A stretch of 6,902 nucleotides of DNA from a bacterium (GCA_021781625.1 JAJXWL010000101.1:1-6902), one strand, 5' to 3'. Positions 1 through 5,174 are shown, counted from the stretch's first letter. The notes: a model not told the origin generated them from the letters alone. Program-made: numbers and translations.

Positions 1-70
1 ATGGCTCATCATTCGCCAACCCCGTCGGATCTGTGAACTCTAGCGGTCTCTCGGTTTTTCAAGCTAGCAT
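1..70 (-). pseudogene. Truncated Rhs-type toxin leader running off the left edge
   Basis: On the minus strand, bases 58 to 2 read KTERPLEFTDPTGLANDEP, the end of the same Rhs-type leader found in the two full toxin genes at 880-1893 and 4323-5174. The upstream two thirds of the leader are missing: homology stops at base 52, and an in-frame TGA lies at 59-61. An in-frame ATG at 68-70 sits just three codons before that TGA and has no Shine-Dalgarno sequence. This is therefore probably a broken or donor copy of a third toxin tip whose variable part lies outside the window. It could be expressed only by readthrough, by an unseen non-ATG start, or after recombination with an intact leader. The leader assignment is seen directly in the sequence; the pseudogene status is inference, because the downstream part is not visible. 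Confidence 0.6.
21..52 (-). repeat. Partial copy of the 86-bp Rhs-leader block
   Basis: These 32 bases match the first 32 bases of the block at 4945-5030 at 31 positions, and the match stops sharply after base 52. They encode the ERPLEFTDPTG part of the toxin leader. The abrupt end marks a recombination or deletion breakpoint. Confidence 0.75.
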
Positions 71-98
71 ATATATTTAGACGGTTTTAGGTTGCGGG

Positions 99-128
99 TT
101 TTTACTTAAGAAGACCATCGGCTGTCAA
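99..128 (-). promoter_or_regulatory. Possible sigma-70-type promoter upstream of the left leader relic
   Basis: On the minus strand a perfect TTGACA (123-128) is followed after 18 bases by TAAAAA (99-104), which matches the -10 consensus at four of six positions. It points toward the truncated toxin leader at 1-70. The -35 is good and the -10 is weak, so this is only a candidate. Confidence 0.25.
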
Positions 129-159
129 AGAACTCCCGGCCCAACGGACCTCCCCCAGT

Positions 160-207
160 TTAGCCCTCCCCGGTTAACTTCGCAAGCCACCTCAGGTAAT
201 CCTCGTC
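160..207 (-). pseudogene. Relic of a tyrosine recombinase 3' end (copy 1)
   Basis: The minus strand reads DEDYLRWLAKLTGEG followed by TAA at 160-162. This matches the C-terminal tail of the recombinase at the right end of the window (DEEYHRRLAKLTGEG). No recognisable recombinase sequence lies upstream: the frame stays open for about fifteen more codons, then hits a TAG, and shows no catalytic motif. This is the most diverged of the three copies. It may be what remains of an older recombinase gene, or an attachment site copied from one. Confidence 0.7.
164..198 (-). repeat. 35-bp recombinase-end repeat, copy 1 (possible att site)
   Basis: This segment matches the 35-bp blocks at 1910-1944 and 6073-6107 at 30 of 35 positions. 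The invariant heart is CCCCGGTTAACTTCGCAAG. It lies about 100 bases before the left toxin-leader relic. Confidence 0.75.
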
Positions 208-629
208 GAGGTTTTGTTTTTCCCGAATATTGATGTAAGGAACTGTTGTTCGCTAACCGAAAAGAGGCTCCTTAGTCTGACATTTGTTGGAGGAGCACTC
301 ATCCGAAGTTTGTCTTCCGGGGAGGATTGGTCAACGGAGCCTCGTGCCCACCGTGCGTTCGCATGGAAGAAAACGACGAGGGGGCGGTGAAATGAAAGGG
401 GGACAACGCCGAAGACGTAGCCGAAACCCACTGTCGGTAACGACGACCGAACGAAAATATATTTTGTCGGAAAGACGCGAGGTGTGGAAATCTGTCTTTC
501 TGGGGGACAGTCGAATAGGAGAGGCGTTGTCCATTATAACGAACATCGGGTAGTGGTTTCATCGTGGAGGGAGGAAAGCACTCTGACTGTCTCGTTCGGA
601 CATGTTCTCCTCCCTGACTTAGATAAGCC
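208..629. other. About 420 bp with no confident gene
   Basis: This stretch separates the first toxin/partner pair from the copy-1 recombinase relic. Minus-strand frames of 70 to 110 codons exist, but they are rich in Arg, Pro and Ser, overlap each other and show no family I recognise. On the plus strand an ATG at 391 opens a 53-codon frame (MKGGQRRRRSRNPLSV onward, stop near 553); its first residues are strongly basic and it has only a weak GGCGGTG upstream. Visible structure includes a 12-bp palindrome AAAATATATTTT (454-465) flanked by CCGA and TCGG, and a perfect 10-bp inverted repeat GGACAACGCC (401-410) / GGCGTTGTCC (523-532). It may be decayed cassette DNA. Confidence 0.4.
559..615 (-). 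promoter_or_regulatory. 14-codon ORF with a strong, possibly hairpin-masked ribosome site
   Basis: Fifteen bases after the stop of the membrane gene at 630-878, the minus strand carries a strong AGGGAGGA Shine-Dalgarno sequence (608-615), then GAAC, then an ATG at 601-603. This opens only 14 codons (MSERDSQSAFLPPR) before TGA. Inside the little ORF, TCCTCCCT (568-575) is the exact complement of the ribosome site, so a transcript could fold to hide it. It could be a leader peptide, the stub of a broken gene, or coincidence. A second minus-strand frame starts with an ATG that overlaps the TGA. Confidence 0.3.
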
Positions 630-878
630 TTAGTCGTCATCCTTAGGGAACCACCAGTGGCGAATGTTAAACTCCCTTCTTAGAATCACGACGTCAAAAA
701 ACCAAGCCCAACCCACCAGAATGAGCAATGCAACAAACCATATAAGAAACCCATAGAGCTTATGAAGCTCTGGGTCAATATCGATGATGGGAAACAATAG
801 TTTTATCCCAGCATCCACCAAGACGACCAGTATGAACCCTGAAATTCCAAAGGCAACCTTAGCGACAAATTTCCTCAT
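630..878 (-). CDS. Small two-helix membrane protein, candidate immunity protein 1
   Basis: This 82-residue protein starts MRKFVAKVAFG. The ATG lies one base after the TAA of the upstream toxin gene (880-882), so translation is probably coupled to it. In-frame sequence extends further upstream, but only through the end of the toxin gene, and that longer start has no support. Two hydrophobic helices are visible, about residues 8-31 and 42-65. The tail is basic and aromatic, then acidic, ending in KDDD. I do not recognise a family. Its place directly behind an Rhs-type toxin tip is the usual position of an immunity gene. A membrane-embedded partner would suit a toxin that acts at the inner membrane or from the periplasm. 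The immunity role is inferred from context only. Confidence 0.7.
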   Translation of the reverse strand: MRKFVAKVAFGISGFILVVLVDAGIKLLFPIIDIDPELHKLYGFLIWFVALLILVGWAWFFDVVILRREFNIRHWWFPKDDD

Positions 879-879
879 C

Positions 880-1893
880 TTAGGGTTGCCCGTTTTGATT
901 ATTTTGCCCGTTGATGTAATCAAGGAAAGGTTGGGCAAGTGTCCCAAAGGTTAGGGTCCAGGGTGTAACGCCTGGTGACTGTCGCATTTGCACCGATTGC
1001 TTTTGTCCAGGAAGTCCTAAAGGGTCTTGAAGAGTGCTACTACCTTGCATTTCGTAAGGAGAACCACGCAAACCAAACTTCGGTAGACTAGCGAAACCAG
1101 TCAACAGTGTCGACACACCTGCCCCAGTAAAGAATGCTCCTATGTCATCATTCTTGGCACCGGTTGAAGTATTCATCTCGCGGTTCGCAAGAACCGAAAC
1201 AGTTCCCCCTGTAATAGCTACACGTCCGAAAGTCCCGAGCGACGTTATCGCATCTCCGGCAAACGTGACGCCAGTTCCAGTCAACAACCCCGAGGAAAGT
1301 GCAACACCAGGATCTCCATGGGAGTTCAGATAACCGACAGTACCGCCCAAGATCGTTGCCAAAGGTTGTTGCACAAAAGCCATTGCAAACAAACCACCAG
1401 AGAACATATCATTCACAGGCCGCAATGCTGGGTCTCGCTTATCCCAATCGTTGTTCCATTTCAAGAACTTTGTGTAAAGCTGGTCATTATTGGCAAGCGT
1501 TCGATGGCCTGAATCGAATAAGTGGCCGTAGACTTCATCATACTTGGCTCGTTGCGCGACATAAGGATTAGACATATCTGTTGAATGTACTTCGGGCCTT
1601 GCGTTTGGATAAACCTTTGGGTCATCACCGGGATCTCTAACCATTTGACTTCCGTCATAGTGAAACAACCCCGTTGGATCTGTGAACTTTACCGATCTCT
1701 CCCTAAGTTCAAACAAGCCGTTACTTAGAGCGTTTTCCTCTGCGGGATTTTGAGAATTATCTGGTCCTTCAAGCAAAAGCCAGAACAAAAGGTATTCACT
1801 GATGATCTCTCGCTGTTTAGCCTCAAGGGCCGCCAGAACGAACAAAGGTTCGAGATGATGATTTGGACTAGACTTGTGAGCATTGGACGTCAT
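880..1893 (-). CDS. Orphan Rhs-type toxin tip 1 (leader plus variable C-terminus)
   Basis: This 337-residue protein has the architecture of a detached Rhs tip. Residues 1-45 carry a hydrophobic or amphipathic helix (about 15-42), residues 47-76 the leader SQNPAEENALSNGL through FTDPTGL, and the rest is unique. FTDPTGL is the characteristic end of the Rhs/YD-repeat-associated core, after which toxin domains vary; the long YD-repeat shell is absent. Residues 77-160 are polar. Residues 163-275 are glycine-rich and hydrophobic (for example ILGGTVGYL and GAFFTGAGV), suggesting membrane insertion or pore formation. The tail is Asn/Gln-rich. I recognise no catalytic motif or named toxin family. The ATG lies 12 bases after the stop of a recombinase relic and has no clear Shine-Dalgarno sequence, so translation may be weak or may once have been coupled. 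A candidate immunity gene follows after one base. Confidence 0.75.
   Translation of the reverse strand: MTSNAHKSSPNHHLEPLFVLAALEAKQREIISEYLLFWLLLEGPDNSQNPAEENALSNGLFELRERSVKFTDPTGLFHYDGSQMVRDPGDDPKVYPNARPEVHSTDMSNPYVAQRAKYDEVYGHLFDSGHRTLANNDQLYTKFLKWNNDWDKRDPALRPVNDMFSGGLFAMAFVQQPLATILGGTVGYLNSHGDPGVALSSGLLTGTGVTFAGDAITSLGTFGRVAITGGTVSVLANREMNTSTGAKNDDIGAFFTGAGVSTLLTGFASLPKFGLRGSPYEMQGSSTLQDPLGLPGQKQSVQMRQSPGVTPWTLTFGTLAQPFLDYINGQNNQNGQP
1670..1755 (-). repeat. 86-bp Rhs-leader block inside toxin gene 1
   Basis: This block is collinear with 4945-5030, identical at 78 of 86 positions and without gaps. It encodes SQNPAEENALSNGL to DPTG in both toxin genes. Similarity drops sharply on the toxin side and more gradually toward the start codon. 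Such constant-region homology could let toxin tips be exchanged by recombination. Confidence 0.85.
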
Positions 1894-1905
1894 GCTTGGG
1901 GCAGT

Positions 1906-1962
1906 TTAGCCTTCCCCGGTTAACTTCGCAAGTCGCCTGTGGTAAGCCTCATCCACCTCCTC
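1906..1962 (-). pseudogene. Relic of a tyrosine recombinase 3' end (copy 2)
   Basis: The minus strand reads EEVDEAYHRRLAKLTGEG followed by TAA (1906-1908). This aligns residue for residue with the C-terminus of the recombinase at the right end (EVVDEEYHRRLAKLTGEG, then N and a stop). An in-frame TAA at 1963-1965 cuts it off from anything upstream, and no catalytic part survives. A truncated IS copy begins about 28 bases further upstream, so an IS-linked deletion may have removed the gene body. Toxin gene 1 starts 12 bases after this relic's stop codon. Alternatively, the segment is an attachment site that never belonged to a full gene here. Confidence 0.75.
1910..1944 (-). repeat. 35-bp recombinase-end repeat, copy 2 (possible att site)
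   Basis: These 35 bases are identical to 6073-6107, the end of the resident recombinase gene. The flanks differ, although weaker similarity continues to 1962. The repeat contains a small dyad ACTTCGCAAGT (1923-1933) with four-base arms around CGC, a possible recombinase-binding core. Confidence 0.85.
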
Positions 1963-2499
1963 TTAGGTGACTTCTATGTTGACAGAGGGGGAACCTGTGG
2001 TCATTCGGACCTGTTCAGGAAAACAGTGGTCTCCGTTAAGGGCCACGTGAAGTTTCACAGCTCCTTTTGTGGACCTGAACTTCGCCCAGTCGAAACGGGA
2101 TAGGCAAAGCTCAATGATCGTAGCGTCAATCACTCTCAAAGGATTTTTGAATCGGAGACCAGAATTTGCCGACAGGACGCGAGCCTTGGAAACCAAGGCG
2201 TTGAAAGCCTGCTCGAAGATCCCAGGGTCCCGCTTATCCAGGGCATCACACAGCGTCGATCGTTTTACTGGCTTCATCCCAGCATGATAAAGACCGGTTC
2301 CATGGGCAGCCAGTGAGCCCTCTATCTCCCGAACGCTGAATGCGTGTGTGACCTGCCCATAGATCAGGACTTTGAGCAGGTCGAAACTTTTGAAAGTCCG
2401 CACCCTGTGATCGGCTTTTAGGTCCCGAACCAATTTATCGAATTCAGATCGCGGAAAGTGACTTAACAAATTACTCAAAACTGTGGTAGGATTCTTCAT
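1963..2499 (-). pseudogene. 5' fragment of an IS4-family transposase (outer copy A)
   Basis: From the ATG at 2499 (MKNPTTVLSNLL) the frame matches the intact transposase at 2632-3792 for about 170 residues, with only a few substitutions (for example Leu for Ser in FDKLVRDL, and Ile for Thr in VIDATIIEL). It then runs through unrelated codons (PSVNIEVT) to a stop at 1963. It retains the N-terminal DUF4372-like domain and the first catalytic Asp of the DDE triad (VIDAT) but lacks the second Asp and the Glu, so it cannot be active. Homology to the IS ends at base 1991. Confidence 0.9.
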
Positions 2500-2569
2500 G
2501 GCTTGTATTTTCTTTTGGTAGTGTGTTTTGTGCTTAAAACTTTCTACCATTCCAAGGGTCCAAATACAA

Positions 2570-2578
2570 GCCATTTTT
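2570..2578. repeat. 9-bp target-site duplication of copy B, left copy
   Basis: GCCATTTTT directly precedes the left inverted repeat of copy B and recurs at 3902-3910 directly after its right inverted repeat. Joining the flanks restores the end of copy A exactly. Confidence 0.88.
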
Positions 2579-2593
2579 CACTGCTGTCCGGTT
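2579..2593 (+). repeat. Left terminal inverted repeat of copy B
   Basis: CACTGCTGTCCGGTT is the exact reverse complement of 3887-3901 and of 3926-3940. The sequence diverges immediately inside the repeat. Confidence 0.92.
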
Positions 2594-2631
2594 GATTTTT
2601 ATCGATTTCTTTTGACCTAATTTTCTCTCTA

Positions 2632-3792
2632 TCAGATGACCAATTCTTTGAGTTCGAGCTGTTTGGAATCAACTTTATCTGGCGGGTCCGGCTCCTCGAA
2701 AAGCTCCTCGATTGAGCGTCTTTTCAGCAGAGTCGTCTTGAGCAACTGCAGAATTCTTTGGGGTGTTGCCACCAACTTGTTGGTGTGCTTGACAATCCAA
2801 AGGAGCATAAAAACGATCAGAGCCACCCAAAGTTGGGTGAAGACGGCGTTTCGGCTGGTACCCCAAAACGTCTTGATTTTGAGGTTCTGCTTGATCCATT
2901 TGAAGAAGAGTTCGACCTGCCAGCGAGCCTTGTAGACGTCGGCGATTTCTTGGGCAGACGACGTAAAATCATTGGTCATGAAGTCGTAACTTCGATCGCT
3001 CTCGGCATCGTGATAGGTGACTTGACGGATATCGTTCGGATACTTTTCCTTGGCTTTTTGCGATGAAAACCGGACGACTGCATCGAATTTGACGGCTCCC
3101 TGGTCGGAGAAAGAAATCGGTTTGACCAAATCCCACTGGCAGTTACCTTTCATTCTCGTGACAAAGTATGATCCAGCTAAGTTGATTTTATGTAAACGTT
3201 TAAAGTCAACATAGCCACGGTCAAGGACGTTCATTTTCCCCGGGCCCAAGGTCAGTTCGGTCATTTCATTGACTTCGTGAACCGAACCTGTGGTCATTCG
3301 GACCTGTTCAGGAAAACAGTGGTCTCCGTTAAGGGCTACATGAAGTTTCACAGCTCCTTTTGTGGACCTGAACTTCGCCCAGTCGAAACGGGATAGGCAA
3401 AGCTCAATGGTCGTAGCGTCAATCACTCTCAAAGGATTTTTGAATCGGAGACCAGAATTTGCCGACAGAACGCGAGCCTTGGAAACCAAGGCGTTGAAAG
3501 CCTGCTCGAAGATCCCAGGGTCCCGCTTATCCAGGGCATCACACAGCGTCGATCGTTTTACCGGCTTCATCCCAGCATGATAAAGACCGGTTCCATGGGC
3601 AGCCAGTGAGCCCTCTATCTCCCGGACGCTGAATGCGTGTGTGACCTGCCCATAGATCAGGACTTTGAGCAGATCGAAACTTTTGAAAGTCCGCACCCTG
3701 TGATCGGCTTTTAGGTCCCGAACCGATTTATCGAATTCAGATCGCGGAAAGTGACTTAACAAATTACTCAAAACTGTGGTAGGATTCTTCAT
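2632..3792 (-). CDS. IS4-family DDE transposase (intact)
   Basis: This 386-residue transposase cuts and rejoins the ends of its own IS. Residues 1 to about 75 form a DUF4372-like N-terminal domain (MKNPTTVLSNLL onward), followed by a DDE_Tnp_1 (RNase H-like) domain. Catalytic residues are visible: Asp125 in LRVIDATTIEL, Asp191 in MNVLDRGYVDF, and Glu294 in the IS4 signature Y(2)R(3)E(6)K, with Tyr287, Arg290, Glu294 and Lys301 in place. I chose the ATG at 3792 because family members usually begin a few residues before this conserved domain. An ATG at 3867 (MACIWTLG) has the better-spaced ribosome site AAGGA and is a real alternative. The still longer frame from 3906 reads into copy A and is an artefact. 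The length is normal for the family and no frameshift is seen. Confidence 0.93.
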   Translation of the reverse strand: MKNPTTVLSNLLSHFPRSEFDKSVRDLKADHRVRTFKSFDLLKVLIYGQVTHAFSVREIEGSLAAHGTGLYHAGMKPVKRSTLCDALDKRDPGIFEQAFNALVSKARVLSANSGLRFKNPLRVIDATTIELCLSRFDWAKFRSTKGAVKLHVALNGDHCFPEQVRMTTGSVHEVNEMTELTLGPGKMNVLDRGYVDFKRLHKINLAGSYFVTRMKGNCQWDLVKPISFSDQGAVKFDAVVRFSSQKAKEKYPNDIRQVTYHDAESDRSYDFMTNDFTSSAQEIADVYKARWQVELFFKWIKQNLKIKTFWGTSRNAVFTQLWVALIVFMLLWIVKHTNKLVATPQRILQLLKTTLLKRRSIEELFEEPDPPDKVDSKQLELKELVI

Positions 3793-3886
3793 GGCTTGTA
3801 TTTCCTTTTGGTAGTGTGTTTTGTGTTTAAAACTTTCTACCATTCCAAGGGTCCAAATACAAGCCATTTTTTTATCCTTCCAAGTT

Positions 3887-3901
3887 AACCGGACAGCAGT
3901 G
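3887..3901 (-). repeat. Right terminal inverted repeat of copy B
   Basis: AACCGGACAGCAGTG is the exact complement of the left end at 2579-2593 and is followed directly by the target duplication. Confidence 0.9.
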
Positions 3902-3910
3902 GCCATTTTT
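3902..3910. repeat. 9-bp target-site duplication of copy B, right copy
   Basis: GCCATTTTT matches 2570-2578 exactly. After it, the sequence continues as the end of copy A. Confidence 0.88.
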
Positions 3911-3949
3911 TTATCCTTCCAAGTTAACCGGACAGCAGTGACATCCCCT

Positions 3950-4312
3950 TTAATTTTCCTTATTATGATTTTTCAAATTCCAAAAAATAAAGAAAGAAAT
4001 ACCGACACAAAATACTATGAGACTTATCCAAAAATCTTTCACTAAAAGAAAATTCTTATGTTCGAACCAAGAAAGATAAATCACTATTGCGAGTTTTGAA
4101 CTGAAAAGTATGCCTGCAAGAATCTCAAGAAACCTAGATTTACAATAAAAATATAGGATCACACCAAACGCTACCAATGGCCATGCTAGGGCTAAAAGAA
4201 TATTTCCAAGACTTAAAGCCAACCGTCCACTAGCCATATCAACAGAATAATTAACAAACGTAAATAATGCAAAAAGAGCAATCCATATTGATGTAAAAAA
4301 AGTTAATTTCAT
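3950..4312 (-). CDS. Four-helix membrane protein, candidate immunity protein 2
   Basis: This 120-residue, very hydrophobic protein starts MKLTFFTSIWIALF. I chose the ATG at 4312 because it lies 10 bases after the toxin stop codon and has an AAGGA ribosome site seven bases upstream. The longer frame from 4393 would overlap the toxin's 3' end. Four membrane helices are apparent, at about residues 4-22, 33-56, 62-82 and 90-111, and the tail is polar (LKNHNKEN). The gene is clearly more AT-rich than the recombinase and transposase genes, suggesting separate acquisition. I do not recognise a family. Its position directly behind an Rhs-type toxin tip makes it the likely immunity protein, which would guard the inner membrane. 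It shares no obvious sequence with the partner of toxin 1, as expected for matched toxin/immunity pairs. Confidence 0.75.
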   Translation of the reverse strand: MKLTFFTSIWIALFALFTFVNYSVDMASGRLALSLGNILLALAWPLVAFGVILYFYCKSRFLEILAGILFSSKLAIVIYLSWFEHKNFLLVKDFWISLIVFCVGISFFIFWNLKNHNKEN

Positions 4313-4322
4313 TAAATAATCC

Positions 4323-5174
4323 TTAATTATTGTGCCGATTCTGAGTTGAGTTCGGTAGTGGAATAGTATTTGCTGGCACGCCATATTCTTCATAAGGAAT
4401 ACTAGTTTGCAGGTTCGCTTTTATTGAAGGTGCATTCCGAAGTTCTGGCTGAACCAAACTAGTACTTTTATCCGATTCATTGACTGGCTTCGTTCCTATC
4501 AGATTTGGTTGCCCCAGATCGTCTGTATTTTCATCATAGTAAAGTTGAGCAGCCGTTTTTGCTGACATTGTTGCTAAAATAATTGCGGCAACTTTTTTAT
4601 TCTTAGGATTCATCGGAAATTTCGGGCCGCTAGGGCCATCATCCCCGTTAACATTTCCTAAATCTATTGGCTTTTTGTTAGACGGTCCTGGATTGGGCCA
4701 CGGCCCACGATAGGGCCTTTTTCCTGACGGCCTTTTACTCGATAAATTTGGCTGTGGATGAAGCATCGAATTAATAGAATCTTGAATGTGATTCGAGATA
4801 TTACTCATCCAGTTGGTAAAACTCTCTCCCGTTGCCCAAGTAAAGACGAATGTGCCCACTGCGGTAATCGTTCCGACTATTCCTTTGTTGCTCTCAAATG
4901 CTACACTTGCCTCTGTTTCGGCCAAAGCTAGACTTCCAGCAAGTCCCGTCGGATCTGTGAACTCTAACGGTCTCTCCCTAAGTTCAGACAGACCGTTACT
5001 TAGAGCGTTTTCTTCTGCGGGATTTTGAGATATTTCAGCGTCTTGGTTTACAAAAAGCCAAAGCCAGAGGGCTTCAATAAGTATTTCTTGGTATGCAATT
5101 TGAGCCGAGGCTACTAACAGTAGAAGTGAATTAACTTGAGATTCTTGTCCCGGAAGGGATCTTTGCCTCGGCAT
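4323..5174 (-). CDS. Orphan Rhs-type toxin tip 2 (leader plus variable C-terminus)
   Basis: This 283-residue protein has the same layout as the one at 880-1893. A hydrophobic or amphipathic helix spans about residues 14-43, the conserved leader SQNPAEENALSNGL to FTDPTGLAG spans 49-80, and the rest is unrelated. Residues 97-116 (GIVGTITAVGTFVFTW) form a likely membrane helix, 138-192 are rich in Pro, Gly and basic residues, 193-212 (KVAAIILATMSAKTAAQ) form a second hydrophobic stretch, and the tail is polar. No catalytic motif is recognised, so the killing mechanism is unknown; a membrane-acting toxin would agree with the four-helix partner encoded 10 bases downstream. The ATG at 5174 is the first in frame after a TAG but has no Shine-Dalgarno sequence, as for toxin 1. 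It follows the small gene at 5209-5361 by 34 bases. Confidence 0.75.
   Translation of the reverse strand: MPRQRSLPGQESQVNSLLLLVASAQIAYQEILIEALWLWLFVNQDAEISQNPAEENALSNGLSELRERPLEFTDPTGLAGSLALAETEASVAFESNKGIVGTITAVGTFVFTWATGESFTNWMSNISNHIQDSINSMLHPQPNLSSKRPSGKRPYRGPWPNPGPSNKKPIDLGNVNGDDGPSGPKFPMNPKNKKVAAIILATMSAKTAAQLYYDENTDDLGQPNLIGTKPVNESDKSTSLVQPELRNAPSIKANLQTSIPYEEYGVPANTIPLPNSTQNRHNN
4945..5030 (-). repeat. 86-bp Rhs-leader block inside toxin gene 2
   Basis: The block is ungapped and 78/86 identical to 1670-1755, and its first 32 bases match 21-52 at 31 positions. On the coding strand it contains AACGGTCT and AGACCGTT, a perfect 8-base inverted repeat about 15 bases apart, which is not fully preserved in the copy at 1670-1755. 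Confidence 0.85.

Larger units (their letters stand above)
2579..3901 (-). mobile_element. Intact IS4-family insertion sequence (inner copy B)
   Basis: This 1323-bp element is bounded by perfect 15-bp inverted repeats, CACTGCTGTCCGGTT at 2579-2593 and its complement at 3887-3901, and is flanked by the 9-bp duplication GCCATTTTT. It carries one uninterrupted transposase gene on the minus strand and very short non-coding ends (53 bp at left). It inserted into the end of an older copy of the same element, between that copy's transposase start and its terminal repeat. With both ends and the gene intact, it is probably still able to move. IS4 family is assigned from the transposase motifs and terminal repeats; I do not assign a named IS. 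Confidence 0.92.
1991..3940 (-). mobile_element. Outer IS4-family copy A, truncated and interrupted by copy B
   Basis: Copy A consists of 1991-2578 plus 3911-3940. Joined, these give 618 bp that correspond without gaps to 3284-3901 of copy B. Its transposase-start end is intact, finishing with the inverted repeat AACCGGACAGCAGTG at 3926-3940. Its other end and most of the transposase are gone. It sits 9 bp beyond the stop codon of the four-helix membrane gene at 3950-4312. No target duplication can be found for it, because one end is missing. Confidence 0.88.
3863..3940 (-). repeat. 39-bp perfect tandem duplication at nested IS ends
   Basis: Bases 3863-3901 and 3902-3940 are identical. The first is the end of copy B and the second is the 9-bp target duplication plus the surviving 30-bp end of copy A. 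The pair therefore arises from nested insertion, not from replication slippage. Each unit contains one terminal inverted repeat. Confidence 0.9.

Noticed and set aside
533..538. Perfect TATAAT on the minus strand
   Set aside because: There is no acceptable -35 at 16-18 bases (TGAAAC at best), and no supported gene lies downstream.
284..553. Plus-strand frame of about 89 codons (or 53 codons from 391)
   Set aside because: Arg-rich, no recognised family, weak ribosome site and opposite to every other gene in the window. It is mentioned under the gene-free stretch but not called as a gene.
192..562. Minus-strand frames of 70-110 codons downstream of the first membrane gene
   Set aside because: They overlap in three frames with Arg/Pro/Ser-rich, non-protein-like composition and no consistent start signal.
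2069..3580. Plus-strand frames inside the transposase copies (for example MDLNFAQSKRDRQSS...)
   Set aside because: These are antisense shadows that recur in both IS copies only because the transposase sequence is duplicated.
3793..3906. N-terminal extension of the intact transposase (MATAVRLTWKDKK...)
   Set aside because: The frame from 3906 reads through the terminal repeat of copy B into the flanking duplication and copy A. It exists only because of the nested insertion, so a start at 3792 (or 3867) is more likely.
880..5174. Full-length Rhs proteins
   Set aside because: No YD repeats and no long shell are present; only the last few residues of the core (FTDPTGL) are recognisable.
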